Part shown: in pieces, positions 33,100 through 41,899 of the stretch | How the letters are laid out: each line of letters opens with the position of its first letter | Position numbering within the stretch: position 1 is the first letter of the stretch | Origin: Allolucifera butyrica | GTDB taxonomy: Bacteria; Bacillota; Negativicutes; Sporomusales; UPPP01 | Length of the DNA: 42,523 nucleotides | Direction of reading: 5' to 3' | Assembly: GCF_900476375.1 (NCBI RefSeq) | Contig: NZ_UPPP01000086.1 | Location: forward strand, 1 to 42,523 | Notes under the pieces: model-generated | Told to the model about the DNA's origin: nothing | The model's database searches: none | Seen by the model: only the letters and a program-made list of their open reading frames with translations | Position numbers and translations under genes: made by a program

Positions 33100-33303
33100 T
33101 TAAGCATAAAGGTTGATTTTGCTTCCTAAATGCGGTTGAGCAGCGGACTGCAGATTTCTTGTTTTGACAACATCGTCCTGACCTGTGCCATGATCATAGT
33201 CGCCGTCGTTGTCGCGTAACTTCTCCGCCGCGTTATGAGCTGCATATTGGGATTGCTGGATAGGCCCGGACCGCGTCAGTAAAGAAGGATTAGAAACGTT
33301 GAT
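33100..33303 (-). CDS. small protein with apparent AUC start codon
   Basis: 67 codons beginning (I/M)NVSNPSLLTRSGPIQQSQYA and ending HLGSKINLYA, hydrophilic, Gln/Asn/Asp-rich, no TM or signal. A very strong ribosome site (AAAGGAGGAGG) stands at correct distance from an ATC at 33303-33301, and a second ATC precedes it. No ATG, GTG or TTG occurs in frame between the upstream TAA and this point. A clean terminator follows, so the unit looks like a real monocistronic gene. No family recognised. Alternatives: a base error at the start codon, or translation from an unusual codon under initiation-factor control. Confidence 0.6.
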   Translation of the reverse strand: MNVSNPSLLTRSGPIQQSQYAAHNAAEKLRDNDGDYDHGTGQDDVVKTRNLQSAAQPHLGSKINLYA

Positions 33304-33341
33304 GATAACCTCCTCCTTTCCCTTGAAATATATATGTTAAC

Positions 33342-33367
33342 GGCCGGCTTAACTAGATAATCCGGCC
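33342..33367. repeat. GGCCGG...CCGGCC inverted repeat
   Basis: 6-bp palindromic arms separated by 14 nt, upstream of the small gene; possibly an operator or hairpin. Confidence 0.5.
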
Positions 33368-33414
33368 GGTATGATAGCTATAACATCTTTTCCGGTGAGG
33401 ATTTTTTATGGGAT

Positions 33415-33491
33415 CGGAAAGTATAACTTTTCGGGTTGTTTCTGAATAAAAGCGTTTTTCTTTTAAAACACCGAAAAGTAAAATACTTTCC
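33415..33491. repeat. pair of related dyads downstream of the second kinase gene
   Basis: CGGAAAGTATAACTTTTCGG (33415-33434) and, in opposite orientation, CCGAAAAGT...ACTTTCC (33471-33491). Each folds into a short hairpin. They lie between the kinase stop and the small gene and may serve as terminators or processing sites. Confidence 0.5.
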
Positions 33492-33497
33492 TTCCAC

Positions 33498-34904
33498 TTA
33501 AAGACCCATTGGGTCTTTCTTGTCTAATACTTGATCCGCCGCCAATGGTAAAACAGCAACAAACGAACTGCCTTTGCCCGGCCCACTTTCAACATAAATC
33601 CGTCCGTTAAAGGCCGTCAGAACAGCGCGGACCAGGGCTAGTCCCAATCCGTGCCCTTGTTTGGCCGCTTGCTTTTTGCTGCGGTAAAAAGGCTGAAAAA
33701 TCCGTTCCCGTTCTTTCTCACTAATTCCGGGCCCTGAATCCGTTACCGTAATACGGCAGGTATTCAATTCCCGGTCAATCCGCGCGTTTACTGCGACCTG
33801 TCCCTCCGGACCGCTGTATTTAATAGCGTTATCCAGCAAAGCCCATAACGCCCGTCTGATATAATCAGAATTTGCGGCCACTGTTGCCGGTTCGGTATGG
33901 CAGGTTATGATCGAAGCACCAGCCAATAATCTTGCCTCCTCTACAATTTCTTCCAGCATTGTATCAATAGGAAACCTCTCCTGTTCTATAAAATGGCTGC
34001 CTTGAACCTCCAGCAGCAGCAGCAGATCGTTCACCCAGCGTTCTGTTGTTGCTATCGTCTTTTGGATGGATTCAAGAGCTTCCCGGCATACCGCCGGATC
34101 AGACAGGCCCCAATTGCTCAAAATGTGGGTGTAATTTTTAATGATCGTTAACGGAGTACGCAAATCATGTGAGGCAAAAGCGACGAATTCCTGCTGGTTG
34201 CGAAAACTAATTTCCAACCGTTCCAGCATTTCATTAAAGGTAGCTGTCAAAGCAGCCATTTCCTTATAAGAGGAGCGAAGTTCCAGGCGTTGATTTAAAT
34301 CCGATGCGGTGATTCTCTGGGTCGTTTCGGTTAAAACGGCCAACGGCCGCATCATTTTCCGCGTGCCAAACCAGCATAACCCCAGTGTTAAAATTAAACC
34401 TCCGCCGCTAATTATGGCAAAAAGCAGCACCAAAGTACGCAGAACGAGAAAAGTACCGGCCAATGGATATATGGTCTGCACCCTACCGTTGTCAGGAAGA
34501 CGAAAACCGGCTGTCAACACCGGTTCGTGCCCCCAATAAGTTTGGATAGGACTCCCCGTGTACGCGGGCAAAAAGGAATTTCCCAAAGCCGGCGAACGAC
34601 TGACAATCCGTCCGTTAGCGGCAGTAATCTGCAACATGACTCCTCCCGCCAGCGCTTGGACTAAGTCGGGGTCTCCGGCGTCAATATGAATCGTATGTTC
34701 ATTATTTTCCGAGACAACAAGATTGCGTACAATCGACAACCCTGCCATTGTTTTGGTTGCCGCGTCCCGCATCAGTAAATATTGCATGCTCATTACAATC
34801 ACCACGGTGCAAACCACGAAAACCACCAGCCACAATCCGCTGTACCATATTGTCAGCGTAGTGGCAATGGACCGCCGGTCATTTTTCCCGCAACGAATAA
34901 CCAA
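33498..34904 (-). CDS. sensor histidine kinase (with the ABC operon)
   Basis: 468 aa. TM1 near 18-42, extracytoplasmic domain about 45-150, TM2 151-178, HAMP about 179-232, H246 in FASHDLRTPL, N-box ALLDNAIKYSG, G1 DSGPGI, F-box and G2 KQGHGLGLALVRAV. All boxes intact. The nominal start is TTG at 34904, but the GGGGGG ribosome site is only 1-2 nt away, so the true start is uncertain. It overlaps the response-regulator gene by 26 nt and is its partner. Confidence 0.92.
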   Translation of the reverse strand: MVIRCGKNDRRSIATTLTIWYSGLWLVVFVVCTVVIVMSMQYLLMRDAATKTMAGLSIVRNLVVSENNEHTIHIDAGDPDLVQALAGGVMLQITAANGRIVSRSPALGNSFLPAYTGSPIQTYWGHEPVLTAGFRLPDNGRVQTIYPLAGTFLVLRTLVLLFAIISGGGLILTLGLCWFGTRKMMRPLAVLTETTQRITASDLNQRLELRSSYKEMAALTATFNEMLERLEISFRNQQEFVAFASHDLRTPLTIIKNYTHILSNWGLSDPAVCREALESIQKTIATTERWVNDLLLLLEVQGSHFIEQERFPIDTMLEEIVEEARLLAGASIITCHTEPATVAANSDYIRRALWALLDNAIKYSGPEGQVAVNARIDRELNTCRITVTDSGPGISEKERERIFQPFYRSKKQAAKQGHGLGLALVRAVLTAFNGRIYVESGPGKGSSFVAVLPLAADQVLDKKDPMGL

Positions 34905-35565
34905 CCCCCCTAACCGTTTGAATTAAGGCTTTTCCAAAAGGTTTATCAATTTTATCGCGCAGCCAGCTTATATATACATCCACAACATTGGCGCCGCCTT
35001 CATAGTCATAGCCCCATACCTTGTCCAGAATAACCTCCCGCTTCAGTACCATGCCGTTATTGCTCATCAGAAAAAACAAAAGATCAAACTCCCTGCGGCT
35101 TAACGACACTTCCACGGCAGCGCGTTTTACCTTGCGGGTTGACCGATTGATGAACAAATCATCGATTTGCAGGCTTTGACTTTTACGGGTTCCGTCGGCA
35201 TGATTCCGTAATTGTACCCGTATCCGGGCCAAAAGTTCCTCAAAGTCAAAGGGTTTCGTTATATAATCATCTGCACCGCCATCCAGGGAAGTTGTTATAT
35301 CCGTTGTCGCGCCCAATGCCGTCAGCATGATAATCGGAATATCACTGCTGCGCCGAATGAACCGGCACAGTTCACTGCCTTCCATTCCGGGCAGCATCCG
35401 GTCCAGTAACAATAGATCCCAATGCTTCTCCTGAAAACGCCGGAAAGCCAGCAGACCATCATTGACGATTTCAGTTTGATAGTCTGCATGCGCCAGTTCC
35501 AGCTGCAGCGACCTGGCAAGGGAGTATTCATCTTCAACAATAAGAATTTTCTTCTTTTCGGCCAT
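34879..35565 (-). CDS. OmpR-family response regulator (with the ABC operon)
   Basis: 228 aa from ATG 35565 (AAGGTGGG upstream); the frame extends to 35628. Receiver with E11/D12, phospho-acceptor D55 (LLLLDRMLPG) and K in ITKPFDF, then a winged helix ending TVRGVGYSL. The operator repeat TTTAAT-N5-TTTAAT sits in its own promoter and in that of the FtsX-ABC operon, so it probably controls both. Comparable systems often sense cationic peptides or envelope stress, but the ligand here is unknown. Confidence 0.93.
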   Translation of the reverse strand: MAEKKKILIVEDEYSLARSLQLELAHADYQTEIVNDGLLAFRRFQEKHWDLLLLDRMLPGMEGSELCRFIRRSSDIPIIMLTALGATTDITTSLDGGADDYITKPFDFEELLARIRVQLRNHADGTRKSQSLQIDDLFINRSTRKVKRAAVEVSLSRREFDLLFFLMSNNGMVLKREVILDKVWGYDYEGGANVVDVYISWLRDKIDKPFGKALIQTVRGVGYSLREK

Positions 35566-35614
35566 GATTCGTCCCACCTTACTTAGCTGGCCATGATCTA
35601 TTTTCTTTGTTTTC

Positions 35615-35647
35615 AGCTTAGCATTCATTTATTAAAAGAACATTAAA
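35615..35647 (-). promoter_or_regulatory. response-regulator promoter with 11-bp direct repeat (class 2 box)
   Basis: On minus, TTTAAT (35647-35642) and TTTAAT (35636-35631) are 11 bp apart, 10 nt before TAAGCT (35620-35615). Identical hexamers and gap to those of the ABC operon. Confidence 0.65.
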
Positions 35648-35656
35648 CCCAATAAC

Positions 35657-36406
35657 TTATATTTCTCTATACCCAAGCAATATCTCCCCGTTTTCTTTAA
35701 ATTCAAGAAGGTCTTCAACAGGAACAGGATCCAATCCCCGGGTTTGAATACTCTCCAGGATTTCCGGCAAAGCCTGAATTGTTTTGGCCGGCCCGTCTTC
35801 AACTGCCCACGGCTTAGTACAGCGGTCATGAAAAACAACCACTGAACCAGGTTTAATCCGGCAGATAACATGATTGAAAATAGAATCTGAAGTTGCCCCT
35901 GTTTCCCAGTCCCGGGCAAAAAAAGACCACAGGATTGCCTTTTCTTGGCTTAACCAAAGATAAATTAAAGAACAGAGGTTAAAAACGCCCCAGGCCGGTC
36001 GAAAAAGAAATGGCCCATTGCCAATAATTTTACGGATTACCTCATTTCCCTTTTTAATTTCCTGAATTGAGGAAACGGGGTCCAGCAGCCAGGCAAACCG
36101 GTGGCGGTACCCATGAATTCCAAGAGTATGTCCTTCGGATATGATACGGCGAACCAAGTCGGGGTATTTTTCTGCGTGTTTACCTACTACAAAAAAGGTG
36201 GCCCGGGCATTGTACTTATTTAAAATATCGAGTATTTGCGGTGTGTAAACGGGATCCGGGCCATCATCAAAAGTTAAGGCAACTTTTTCTGACTTCCGGT
36301 CACCCTGCCAATATACGCCAATATGCAGACAATGTGCGGCCACCGTTGGTAAGATAGCATAACTCAAAAAGATTATGCCAAAAAATTCATTGGTATGGTT
36401 CAACAA
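35657..36406 (-). CDS. polysaccharide deacetylase (NodB/CE4)
   Basis: 249 aa. N-terminal hydrophobic segment (about 8-25) acts as signal or anchor. CE4 motif 1 TFDDGPD (45-51), metal-binding H98/H102 in HGYRH, motif 3 RPAWG near 136, motif 5-like VVVFHDR. Probably deacetylates peptidoglycan or another N-acetylglucosamine polymer. TTG start at 36406 behind AGGAGG. The coat genes diverge from it. Confidence 0.9.
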   Translation of the reverse strand: MLNHTNEFFGIIFLSYAILPTVAAHCLHIGVYWQGDRKSEKVALTFDDGPDPVYTPQILDILNKYNARATFFVVGKHAEKYPDLVRRIISEGHTLGIHGYRHRFAWLLDPVSSIQEIKKGNEVIRKIIGNGPFLFRPAWGVFNLCSLIYLWLSQEKAILWSFFARDWETGATSDSIFNHVICRIKPGSVVVFHDRCTKPWAVEDGPAKTIQALPEILESIQTRGLDPVPVEDLLEFKENGEILLGYREI

Positions 36407-36496
36407 TAGAATTCCTCCTGTTTTGTTTGTGGATGATGGGCAGTAGCTCTACATATAGGACAACGTAAAGCCCCTAAAAAGTTCACAAAAAATACA

Positions 36497-36517
36497 CTAT
36501 TTTCTTATGGAAAATAG
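36497..36517. repeat. 8-bp inverted repeat in the divergent spacer
   Basis: CTATTTTC and GAAAATAG around a 5-nt loop, in the 244-nt spacer between the deacetylase and coat genes. Could be an operator. No sporulation sigma-factor promoter is evident to me. Confidence 0.4.
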
Positions 36518-36650
36518 CGTAAAATTATAAGTTGTGTTCCATAGCGAAAATGAAGAATGTGAAAAGGAGTTGAGTATATTTGGGCTCTGATATGCACATA
36601 TTAAAATCACAATCATTTGCAAATACAAAAATGCTTTTGGAGGTGGTATA

Positions 36651-36872
36651 GTGGCTTCTATTAACAGCGTAACTCAAAAGGAAAAAGCGTACCTGGAAGA
36701 CGCACTACAAATGGAAAATCTCTGTATAACCAAATATAGTGTGTATATGGACCAGTGTCAGGACCGGGAAATTAAAAATTTGCTGTCGGATATTGCCAGA
36801 AACAAGCGGCAACACGTTGACACCCTCAAACAAGTGCTTTCCGGGCAGGTCAGTTCGTATCAATATCAATAA
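36651..36872 (+). CDS. small spore-coat protein (CotF-like), first
   Basis: 73 aa. GTG start at 36651 with GGAGGTGG. A helical, ferritin-like half-bundle: YLEDALQMENLCITKYSVYM then IKNLLSDIARNKRQHVDTLK, typical of the short CotF-like coat proteins of spore-forming Firmicutes. Ends in Ser/Tyr/Gln. It is followed at 23 nt by the second coat gene, with one terminator after both. This indicates the organism sporulates or recently did. Confidence 0.8.
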   Translation: MASINSVTQKEKAYLEDALQMENLCITKYSVYMDQCQDREIKNLLSDIARNKRQHVDTLKQVLSGQVSSYQYQ

Positions 36873-36895
36873 ACAATATGAGGTGATGGTATAAA

Positions 36896-37351
36896 ATGGC
36901 TTACATAAACCGCAATCGTCAGACCTCGCAGAACCGTCTTTCCGACCGGGATATGTTATTAGACTTGCTGGCAACGGAAAAGGCTATTTCCGGCATGTAT
37001 GAGCATGGCATTATGGAATCGGCAACGGAACCGGTCCGCAATGCCTTTGAACAACTACAGCATGATGAACATGAAAATGGCGAATTATTATTTAACGCCA
37101 TGCAGGAGAAAGGCTGGTATTCCGCTTCCCGCACCCCCCTGCAATCGAACCGGGGCTATTCTGCGCAATATGACCCAGGCTACAGTTACCGGGCCGAAAG
37201 CTCTTATGCCGTTTCCAGCGGCGCCCGGAATTTCGGTTCCAGACTGGACCAGGACGACGAAATGCTGCAAAGCGGCCGGACCTTTACCAAAGATTCGCCC
37301 CGTTACCGCCATCAATCCGGAGTGTATCAATCCCGTAAAACCACCTTTTAG
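36896..37351 (+). CDS. spore-coat protein (CotF family), second
   Basis: 151 aa. The helical CotF core (about 17-75: MLLDLLATEKAISGMYEHGI, VRNAFEQLQHDEHENGELLF) is followed by a disordered Tyr/Ser/Arg-rich tail (YSAQYDPGYSYRAESSYAV), a composition suited to coat cross-linking. ATG at 36896 behind GAGGTGAT. Co-transcribed with the first coat gene. Confidence 0.85.
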   Translation: MAYINRNRQTSQNRLSDRDMLLDLLATEKAISGMYEHGIMESATEPVRNAFEQLQHDEHENGELLFNAMQEKGWYSASRTPLQSNRGYSAQYDPGYSYRAESSYAVSSGARNFGSRLDQDDEMLQSGRTFTKDSPRYRHQSGVYQSRKTTF

Positions 37352-37353
37352 TT

Positions 37354-37383
37354 AAAAAAAGACCGCAATCGCGGTCTTTTTTT
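37354..37383. terminator. bidirectional terminator
   Basis: AAAAAAGACCGC/GCGGTCTTTTTT stem with a 4-nt loop. It ends the coat operon and, on minus, the peptidase gene (whose stop overlaps the hairpin). Confidence 0.9.
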
Positions 37384-38380
37384 AAAACATTATATTTAAT
37401 GCAGTCAGTACATTGTCAATCCGGTTAAACATGGTTGCCTGTTCAGAGCCGGCAAATAACAGGCCAACAGCAAAGTTGTCTTCCGATAAAATTAAAGAGC
37501 CGCTATCTCCCGGGGCACTCATCGCACCGGCCAGAATCTGATCGGTAAAAATTCCGTATTCATTATGTCTGACATTCACTTTTAATGTTACATCCGTAGC
37601 CAGTACATTGCCGGAAGTGATTCCGCTGCTGCGGCCGCTTTTTTTGATTGGCATACCGACATAGGGTTCCTTGATACCGCAAACCGGCCCAATTTCGAGG
37701 ATATCTTCCAGAATGTCCGCTGCGTCAATTGGCGATGCCACTGCACAATCAACCATGTTAATTTGCGGATTTTTCCGTAATACTTGTACACGGTAATGAG
37801 GTTTAAAAAGTCGGATGCATCGATTCAGTACCTGCTCGAATGAACGGGCAATTCTGCAATGTGGGGCAATCATCTCCCTGGCAACGGGAATAAACCGTTT
37901 TAAGTGTCCTAGCGTACAATCTTCCTTGTTACCGCCGTCATACATTCCCGGTTGCAGTATCGGATCACCGACTTTCGAACGTTCATCCAAACCATTCGTA
38001 AGATTCGCTAAGACATGATTGTTAGAAAGAATTAATTTTTCACCGGTTGCCTGGTCGCGGACTACGGCACCGAATGTGCCGGCCGATACCTTGTAATGTC
38101 CAATGCTGATTCCCGGCTGCGCCGGACGCAACCTTTTCGTATGTTCCTCATTAAACAAACGGATGTTACCGACCTCCAGCACATCGGTTACCATTCCGTC
38201 GATCCTTTTTGGCACGGGATTACGCAGGTCGCCCGTTTTTCGCTTTTTTTCCACTAACACAACAATTGCTTTCTGTCCTGTATCTTCTCCCCGGGTCCAT
38301 TTGTTGCCATAACCTACACCAATAATATCTTCCTGCTCTTCCATGTTCCGAAACAAGTCAGTTGTGCTGCGTATATGCAT
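37382..38380 (-). CDS. trypsin-fold serine peptidase (Nal1-like)
   Basis: 332 aa from ATG 38380 behind GGAGGG; the frame has an earlier TTG. Catalytic triad candidates: H122 (SNNHVLAN), D211 (NMVDCAVA), S293 (APGDSGSLI). No signal peptide, so probably cytoplasmic or forespore-located. It resembles bacterial Nal1-like/S1-type peptidases with an N-terminal extension. Convergent with the coat operon and sharing its terminator. Target protein unknown. Confidence 0.82.
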   Translation of the reverse strand: MHIRSTTDLFRNMEEQEDIIGVGYGNKWTRGEDTGQKAIVVLVEKKRKTGDLRNPVPKRIDGMVTDVLEVGNIRLFNEEHTKRLRPAQPGISIGHYKVSAGTFGAVVRDQATGEKLILSNNHVLANLTNGLDERSKVGDPILQPGMYDGGNKEDCTLGHLKRFIPVAREMIAPHCRIARSFEQVLNRCIRLFKPHYRVQVLRKNPQINMVDCAVASPIDAADILEDILEIGPVCGIKEPYVGMPIKKSGRSSGITSGNVLATDVTLKVNVRHNEYGIFTDQILAGAMSAPGDSGSLILSEDNFAVGLLFAGSEQATMFNRIDNVLTALNIMF

Positions 38381-38451
38381 ACACAATCCCTCCTGTGCAA
38401 CAGAAGTTTAGTGTATGATATGCCGGATTATAGTAATAGGCAACACAAAAA

Positions 38452-39387
38452 CTAACTAATTTTGGTTAATACCTTTTTTATATTTCCCATCTGCTCCCGG
38501 GTGGATTCTTCCCCCCGCTGAATGCACAAAGCAATTTGTTTGGTATCCTTAAAGCTTATATCATAAACCGGTGGGCGAATAATAATGTCAGCGTAAGGTT
38601 CGGCTTTGAACAGCGTCACTTCTCTTCCTATAATTTCGGTGCATTGAATCAGAATTTCAGCGACGGATTTGATTTCATAATTCGTTTGACCGGAGTAGCC
38701 CAAATCCACGGCAATAATAACATCAGCCCCCATATGATGCAGAATATCGACCGGTAAGTTATCTTTTACGGCTCCATCAACTAAATTCATGCCGCGATAT
38801 TTTTTGGGGGAAAAAATACCGGGAATCGAAATACTTGCCCTGACCGCTTCGGTAAGGGTCGTATTGTAATAATAGCGGGCATTAGGAATTCCCCGGCTGC
38901 CTGGAACGGGTGTAACAAAAAAAACAGTATCAGCAGAATTAATATCGACAGCAGTAATTGCCAGGGGAATGATAACGTCCCGCACGGTACGGTCCTGCCA
39001 AAGGCCGGAAAAGTATTGTTCCAGTTTATCTCCCTTAATCAACCCGTTTGGTAAAACAGACCAGAAACGGAACTTTCCCGAGAATAACCAGTGCATTCCG
39101 TGTTTCATCAGGTCTGTAACGGTAACTTTTAAGTCAATTAGATCTTTTATATTAATATTATCGGCCATCTTTTGCATTTGCCGCGGACTAAAACCGCAGG
39201 CAAACAGGGCAGCAACAATACTGCCGGCACTCGTCCCGGCAATCATATCAATGGGTATATGAAAATCAGTCAAGGCTTTTAACACGCCAATATGAGTTGC
39301 CCCCCGAATTCCTCCACCGCTTAAGGCCAAGCCCACTTTTTTTTTTCGCGCCAGTTGAAAGTTATGATTTGTATCAGCGATAGGCAC
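38452..39387 (-). CDS. patatin-like phospholipase
   Basis: 311 aa lipid acyl hydrolase. Oxyanion loop GGGIRG (24-29), nucleophile S53 in GTSAG, and catalytic D204 in VDGAVKDN: a complete Ser-Asp dyad. RssA/YchK-like bacterial patatin without a membrane segment. GTG start at 39387. Lies 70 nt upstream of the peptidase on the same strand; possibly one transcript. Confidence 0.9.
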   Translation of the reverse strand: MPIADTNHNFQLARKKKVGLALSGGGIRGATHIGVLKALTDFHIPIDMIAGTSAGSIVAALFACGFSPRQMQKMADNINIKDLIDLKVTVTDLMKHGMHWLFSGKFRFWSVLPNGLIKGDKLEQYFSGLWQDRTVRDVIIPLAITAVDINSADTVFFVTPVPGSRGIPNARYYYNTTLTEAVRASISIPGIFSPKKYRGMNLVDGAVKDNLPVDILHHMGADVIIAVDLGYSGQTNYEIKSVAEILIQCTEIIGREVTLFKAEPYADIIIRPPVYDISFKDTKQIALCIQRGEESTREQMGNIKKVLTKIS

Positions 39388-39442
39388 AGCATATCACCTC
39401 TCAGTCTTCTGCATTATCTTATGACGGCTTACTGAAGACTGT

Positions 39443-39495
39443 GAAAAAAGAGCTTCCTGATAAGATCTGACAAGATCATCAGCAAGCTCTTTTTG
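39443..39495 (-). terminator. terminator after the methyltransferase
   Basis: AAAAAGAGCTT (39444-39454) and AAGCTCTTTTT (39484-39494), with an inner CTGAT/ATCAG extension. Confidence 0.8.
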
Positions 39496-39503
39496 GCGCT
39501 ATA

Positions 39504-40220
39504 TTACCGTTCTTTTTGGGCCAATATAATCATACGCGGCGAATCCGCGCCATAGTCCCGTCCGTCAAACCCGCCAAACGTAGTCAGCAAAGTTAGGCCG
39601 GACTGAACAAGAATGGAAGTAATTTCCGGCAGAGAGTATGCTCTTAGTACAAACTCATACTGCGTCTTTTTCCCGGTGACCTGATTAATTAACTGCCGTT
39701 TCATAAGAGCGATTCCATTCTGTAATTCAACTTTATAGGATAAAACATACTCCCCGCTCGGATGGCGCCAATACCGGTTTAGATTATTACGAACCATCCA
39801 TTCCCGGTTTAACAGATCAATCAAAAATAATCCCTTCGGTTTTAAGGCCCGGCTGATTAAATTCAAAACATGGGCGTTTTCTTCATCCGTAAAATAGCCG
39901 AAAGCAGCAAACATATTAATTACGGCTTCAAAGTTTCGATTATAATCCAGTTCCCGCATATCACATTGCCGGAAAGAAAGGCTAACCCCCTCTTCCTGTG
40001 CCTTTTGTCCGGCAATATCGAGAAAATCCTGTGTAACGTCAAGCCCCGTAACTTGATAGCCCCGTTTGGCCAACTCTATGGCATGACGGCCGTATCCGCA
40101 ATATAAATCAAGAATCGCTGCATTTAAGGGAAGGTTTAAAACGTTAGCAATAAAATTTACTTCCTGTTCGGTTCCCGCCAGCGAATAGGCTTTAAAATCA
40201 CCAAGTATCTCACGCGTCAT
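39504..40220 (-). CDS. class I SAM-dependent methyltransferase
   Basis: 238 aa from ATG 40220, 8 nt after GGGTGG; the frame extends to 40232. Motif I LDLYCGYGRH (37-46), D61 in GLDVT, QCDMREL, then RALKPKGLFLIDLLN. A small-molecule methyltransferase of the Methyltransf_25/11 group. No operon partner. Substrate unknown. Confidence 0.85.
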   Translation of the reverse strand: MTREILGDFKAYSLAGTEQEVNFIANVLNLPLNAAILDLYCGYGRHAIELAKRGYQVTGLDVTQDFLDIAGQKAQEEGVSLSFRQCDMRELDYNRNFEAVINMFAAFGYFTDEENAHVLNLISRALKPKGLFLIDLLNREWMVRNNLNRYWRHPSGEYVLSYKVELQNGIALMKRQLINQVTGKKTQYEFVLRAYSLPEITSILVQSGLTLLTTFGGFDGRDYGADSPRMIILAQKER

Positions 40221-40368
40221 TTTTGGCACCACCCAATATAAAGCATAATTTCTGTACAGCTATTTCAGGACTATGCATAAGGATGGCATTTGGTTCTCGT
40301 CATAAAGTACCAGTTTCTCAATTTTAAACCCTGCCTTATCATAGTGTTAAAACATAATGTTCGATATT

Positions 40369-41829
40369 TTATTGATAAATACAAACACAATTTCGGGTAG
40401 ACCGTTTTGCACAATATAATGCTGCATCCGCATGATCCGTTAATTCGATATCGGAAGGAGCATCATCGGGATATCCCGCTATGCCAATGCTGACCGTAAG
40501 GGCATCATCCGGTTGTGTATTTTTGCGGGGAAAGGAATAGGTGAAGATGGATAAACGGATTTTTTCGGCAATTGTGTAAGCCTCCGTTAAATCTGTTTCC
40601 GGCAATAAAACAGCAAATTCTTCGCCGCCATAGCGGATAACAAAATCAGTATCGCGGCAACTGCGTTTTAGGATTCCGGCAACCATGCGCAACACTTCAT
40701 CCCCCATTAAATGTCCATGGGCATCATTATAATTTTTAAAATAGTCAATATCAATCATTAATTGGGATAAAGGGCGCTTATACCGCACAGCCCGCTTAAA
40801 CTCCTGTTCCCGTAAAGTTCGAAAATAACGGTAATTGTATAACCCGGTCAATCCATCCGTAATGGCCAGCTTCTCTACCTTGGCTACATGCTTGGCATGA
40901 GCTATGGTAATCGCAATTTGGCCGGCCAAAGAGCGCAAAAAGTCAAGGTCATAACTCTGCAGCACCCGTTCGCGGGTTGTTTCTACATCAAGAACCCCAA
41001 TGATTTTATCATCAACGATTAAAGGAATGGCTACTTCACTTACATTGTCCTCGTGTAATTTGATATAACGCGGTTCCAGTCTGGCATCCGGCACATAAAC
41101 CAGTTCCCGCAGTGAGACAGCATAGCCGATAACACCCTGACCCAAAGGAATTCGCAAATTGTCCCGATACCCGCGATGTCCTTTAATGACCAGTTCCTGA
41201 CTGTCTTCCTCAAAAAGAAAAATCGCCATGTTACAAAAACCCAACTCGCGATTGATTCCATTCAGTATTTCTTCTAAAACTTCTTTTTCATTAACAGTCT
41301 TTTGAACAATAGAAGTAATGCGATATAATGCACCTAATCGCTTGTGTGTCTGTTCAAGGTCCATCAGATGAAAATCCAGCTTGGTCATAGCGACACATAA
41401 GTCACGGTTCACCGTTTCATACTGTTCGGTAATACAGGTAAATTCCTCTTCAATCAGAACATTCTCCGTAATATTCTGTATAAAAATAGAAATATAGCCA
41501 CCGGAATCAGGCAGGGAAGAAAAGCGCCAATACAAATATTCCGGTAATCCTTGCCGTGAATTATGGGCAAATCGCATAATTTCCACGTCTTGCCGTGATG
41601 ATGAGCAGATTTTATATGAATTAAAGATAGTATTGGCATTTTGCTCACCAAATATGGTCTTCAAGACACGAAAGAAGTTTTTCCCTATCAAGTATTTCAG
41701 ACGGGATTGATTTCGGCGGCTTATAAGAACCGATACGATATTATGCTCCTCATTTATAATTATAATGGCGGACAGGACCGAATCAATGACTGAATTAAGC
41801 GCCGCAGAATATATGAATGCGTTTAGCAC
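40369..41829 (-). CDS. diguanylate cyclase with PAS and GAF domains
   Basis: 486 aa. N-terminal PAS-like domain (about 10-125), coiled linker, GAF domain (about 180-315: LEEILNGINRELGFCNMAIF, IPLGQGVIGYAV) and a GGDEF domain (about 320-486) with active-site GGEEF at 401-405. The allosteric I-site R392-x-x-D395 lies exactly five residues before it. No TM, so cytosolic. It makes c-di-GMP in response to a ligand bound by the sensor domains. GTG start at 41829 behind AAGGTGG. Confidence 0.93.
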   Translation of the reverse strand: MLNAFIYSAALNSVIDSVLSAIIIINEEHNIVSVLISRRNQSRLKYLIGKNFFRVLKTIFGEQNANTIFNSYKICSSSRQDVEIMRFAHNSRQGLPEYLYWRFSSLPDSGGYISIFIQNITENVLIEEEFTCITEQYETVNRDLCVAMTKLDFHLMDLEQTHKRLGALYRITSIVQKTVNEKEVLEEILNGINRELGFCNMAIFLFEEDSQELVIKGHRGYRDNLRIPLGQGVIGYAVSLRELVYVPDARLEPRYIKLHEDNVSEVAIPLIVDDKIIGVLDVETTRERVLQSYDLDFLRSLAGQIAITIAHAKHVAKVEKLAITDGLTGLYNYRYFRTLREQEFKRAVRYKRPLSQLMIDIDYFKNYNDAHGHLMGDEVLRMVAGILKRSCRDTDFVIRYGGEEFAVLLPETDLTEAYTIAEKIRLSIFTYSFPRKNTQPDDALTVSIGIAGYPDDAPSDIELTDHADAALYCAKRSTRNCVCIYQ

Positions 41830-41899
41830 TTATGAATCAACCACCTTAAAATCATTACATTGAACTATTCGTGGGCTATAGGAAAATTCCTGCAATATG

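Noticed and set aside
36555..36572. Further TTCAYA-type regulatory box (also near 39433-39445)
   Set aside because: The TGAA elements there are 9 bp apart instead of 11, so they do not fit the class 3 box; the second is part of a terminator region.
36999..37355. 118-codon open frame on plus
   Set aside because: Out-of-frame overlap with the second coat protein, which has the strong ribosome site and family match.
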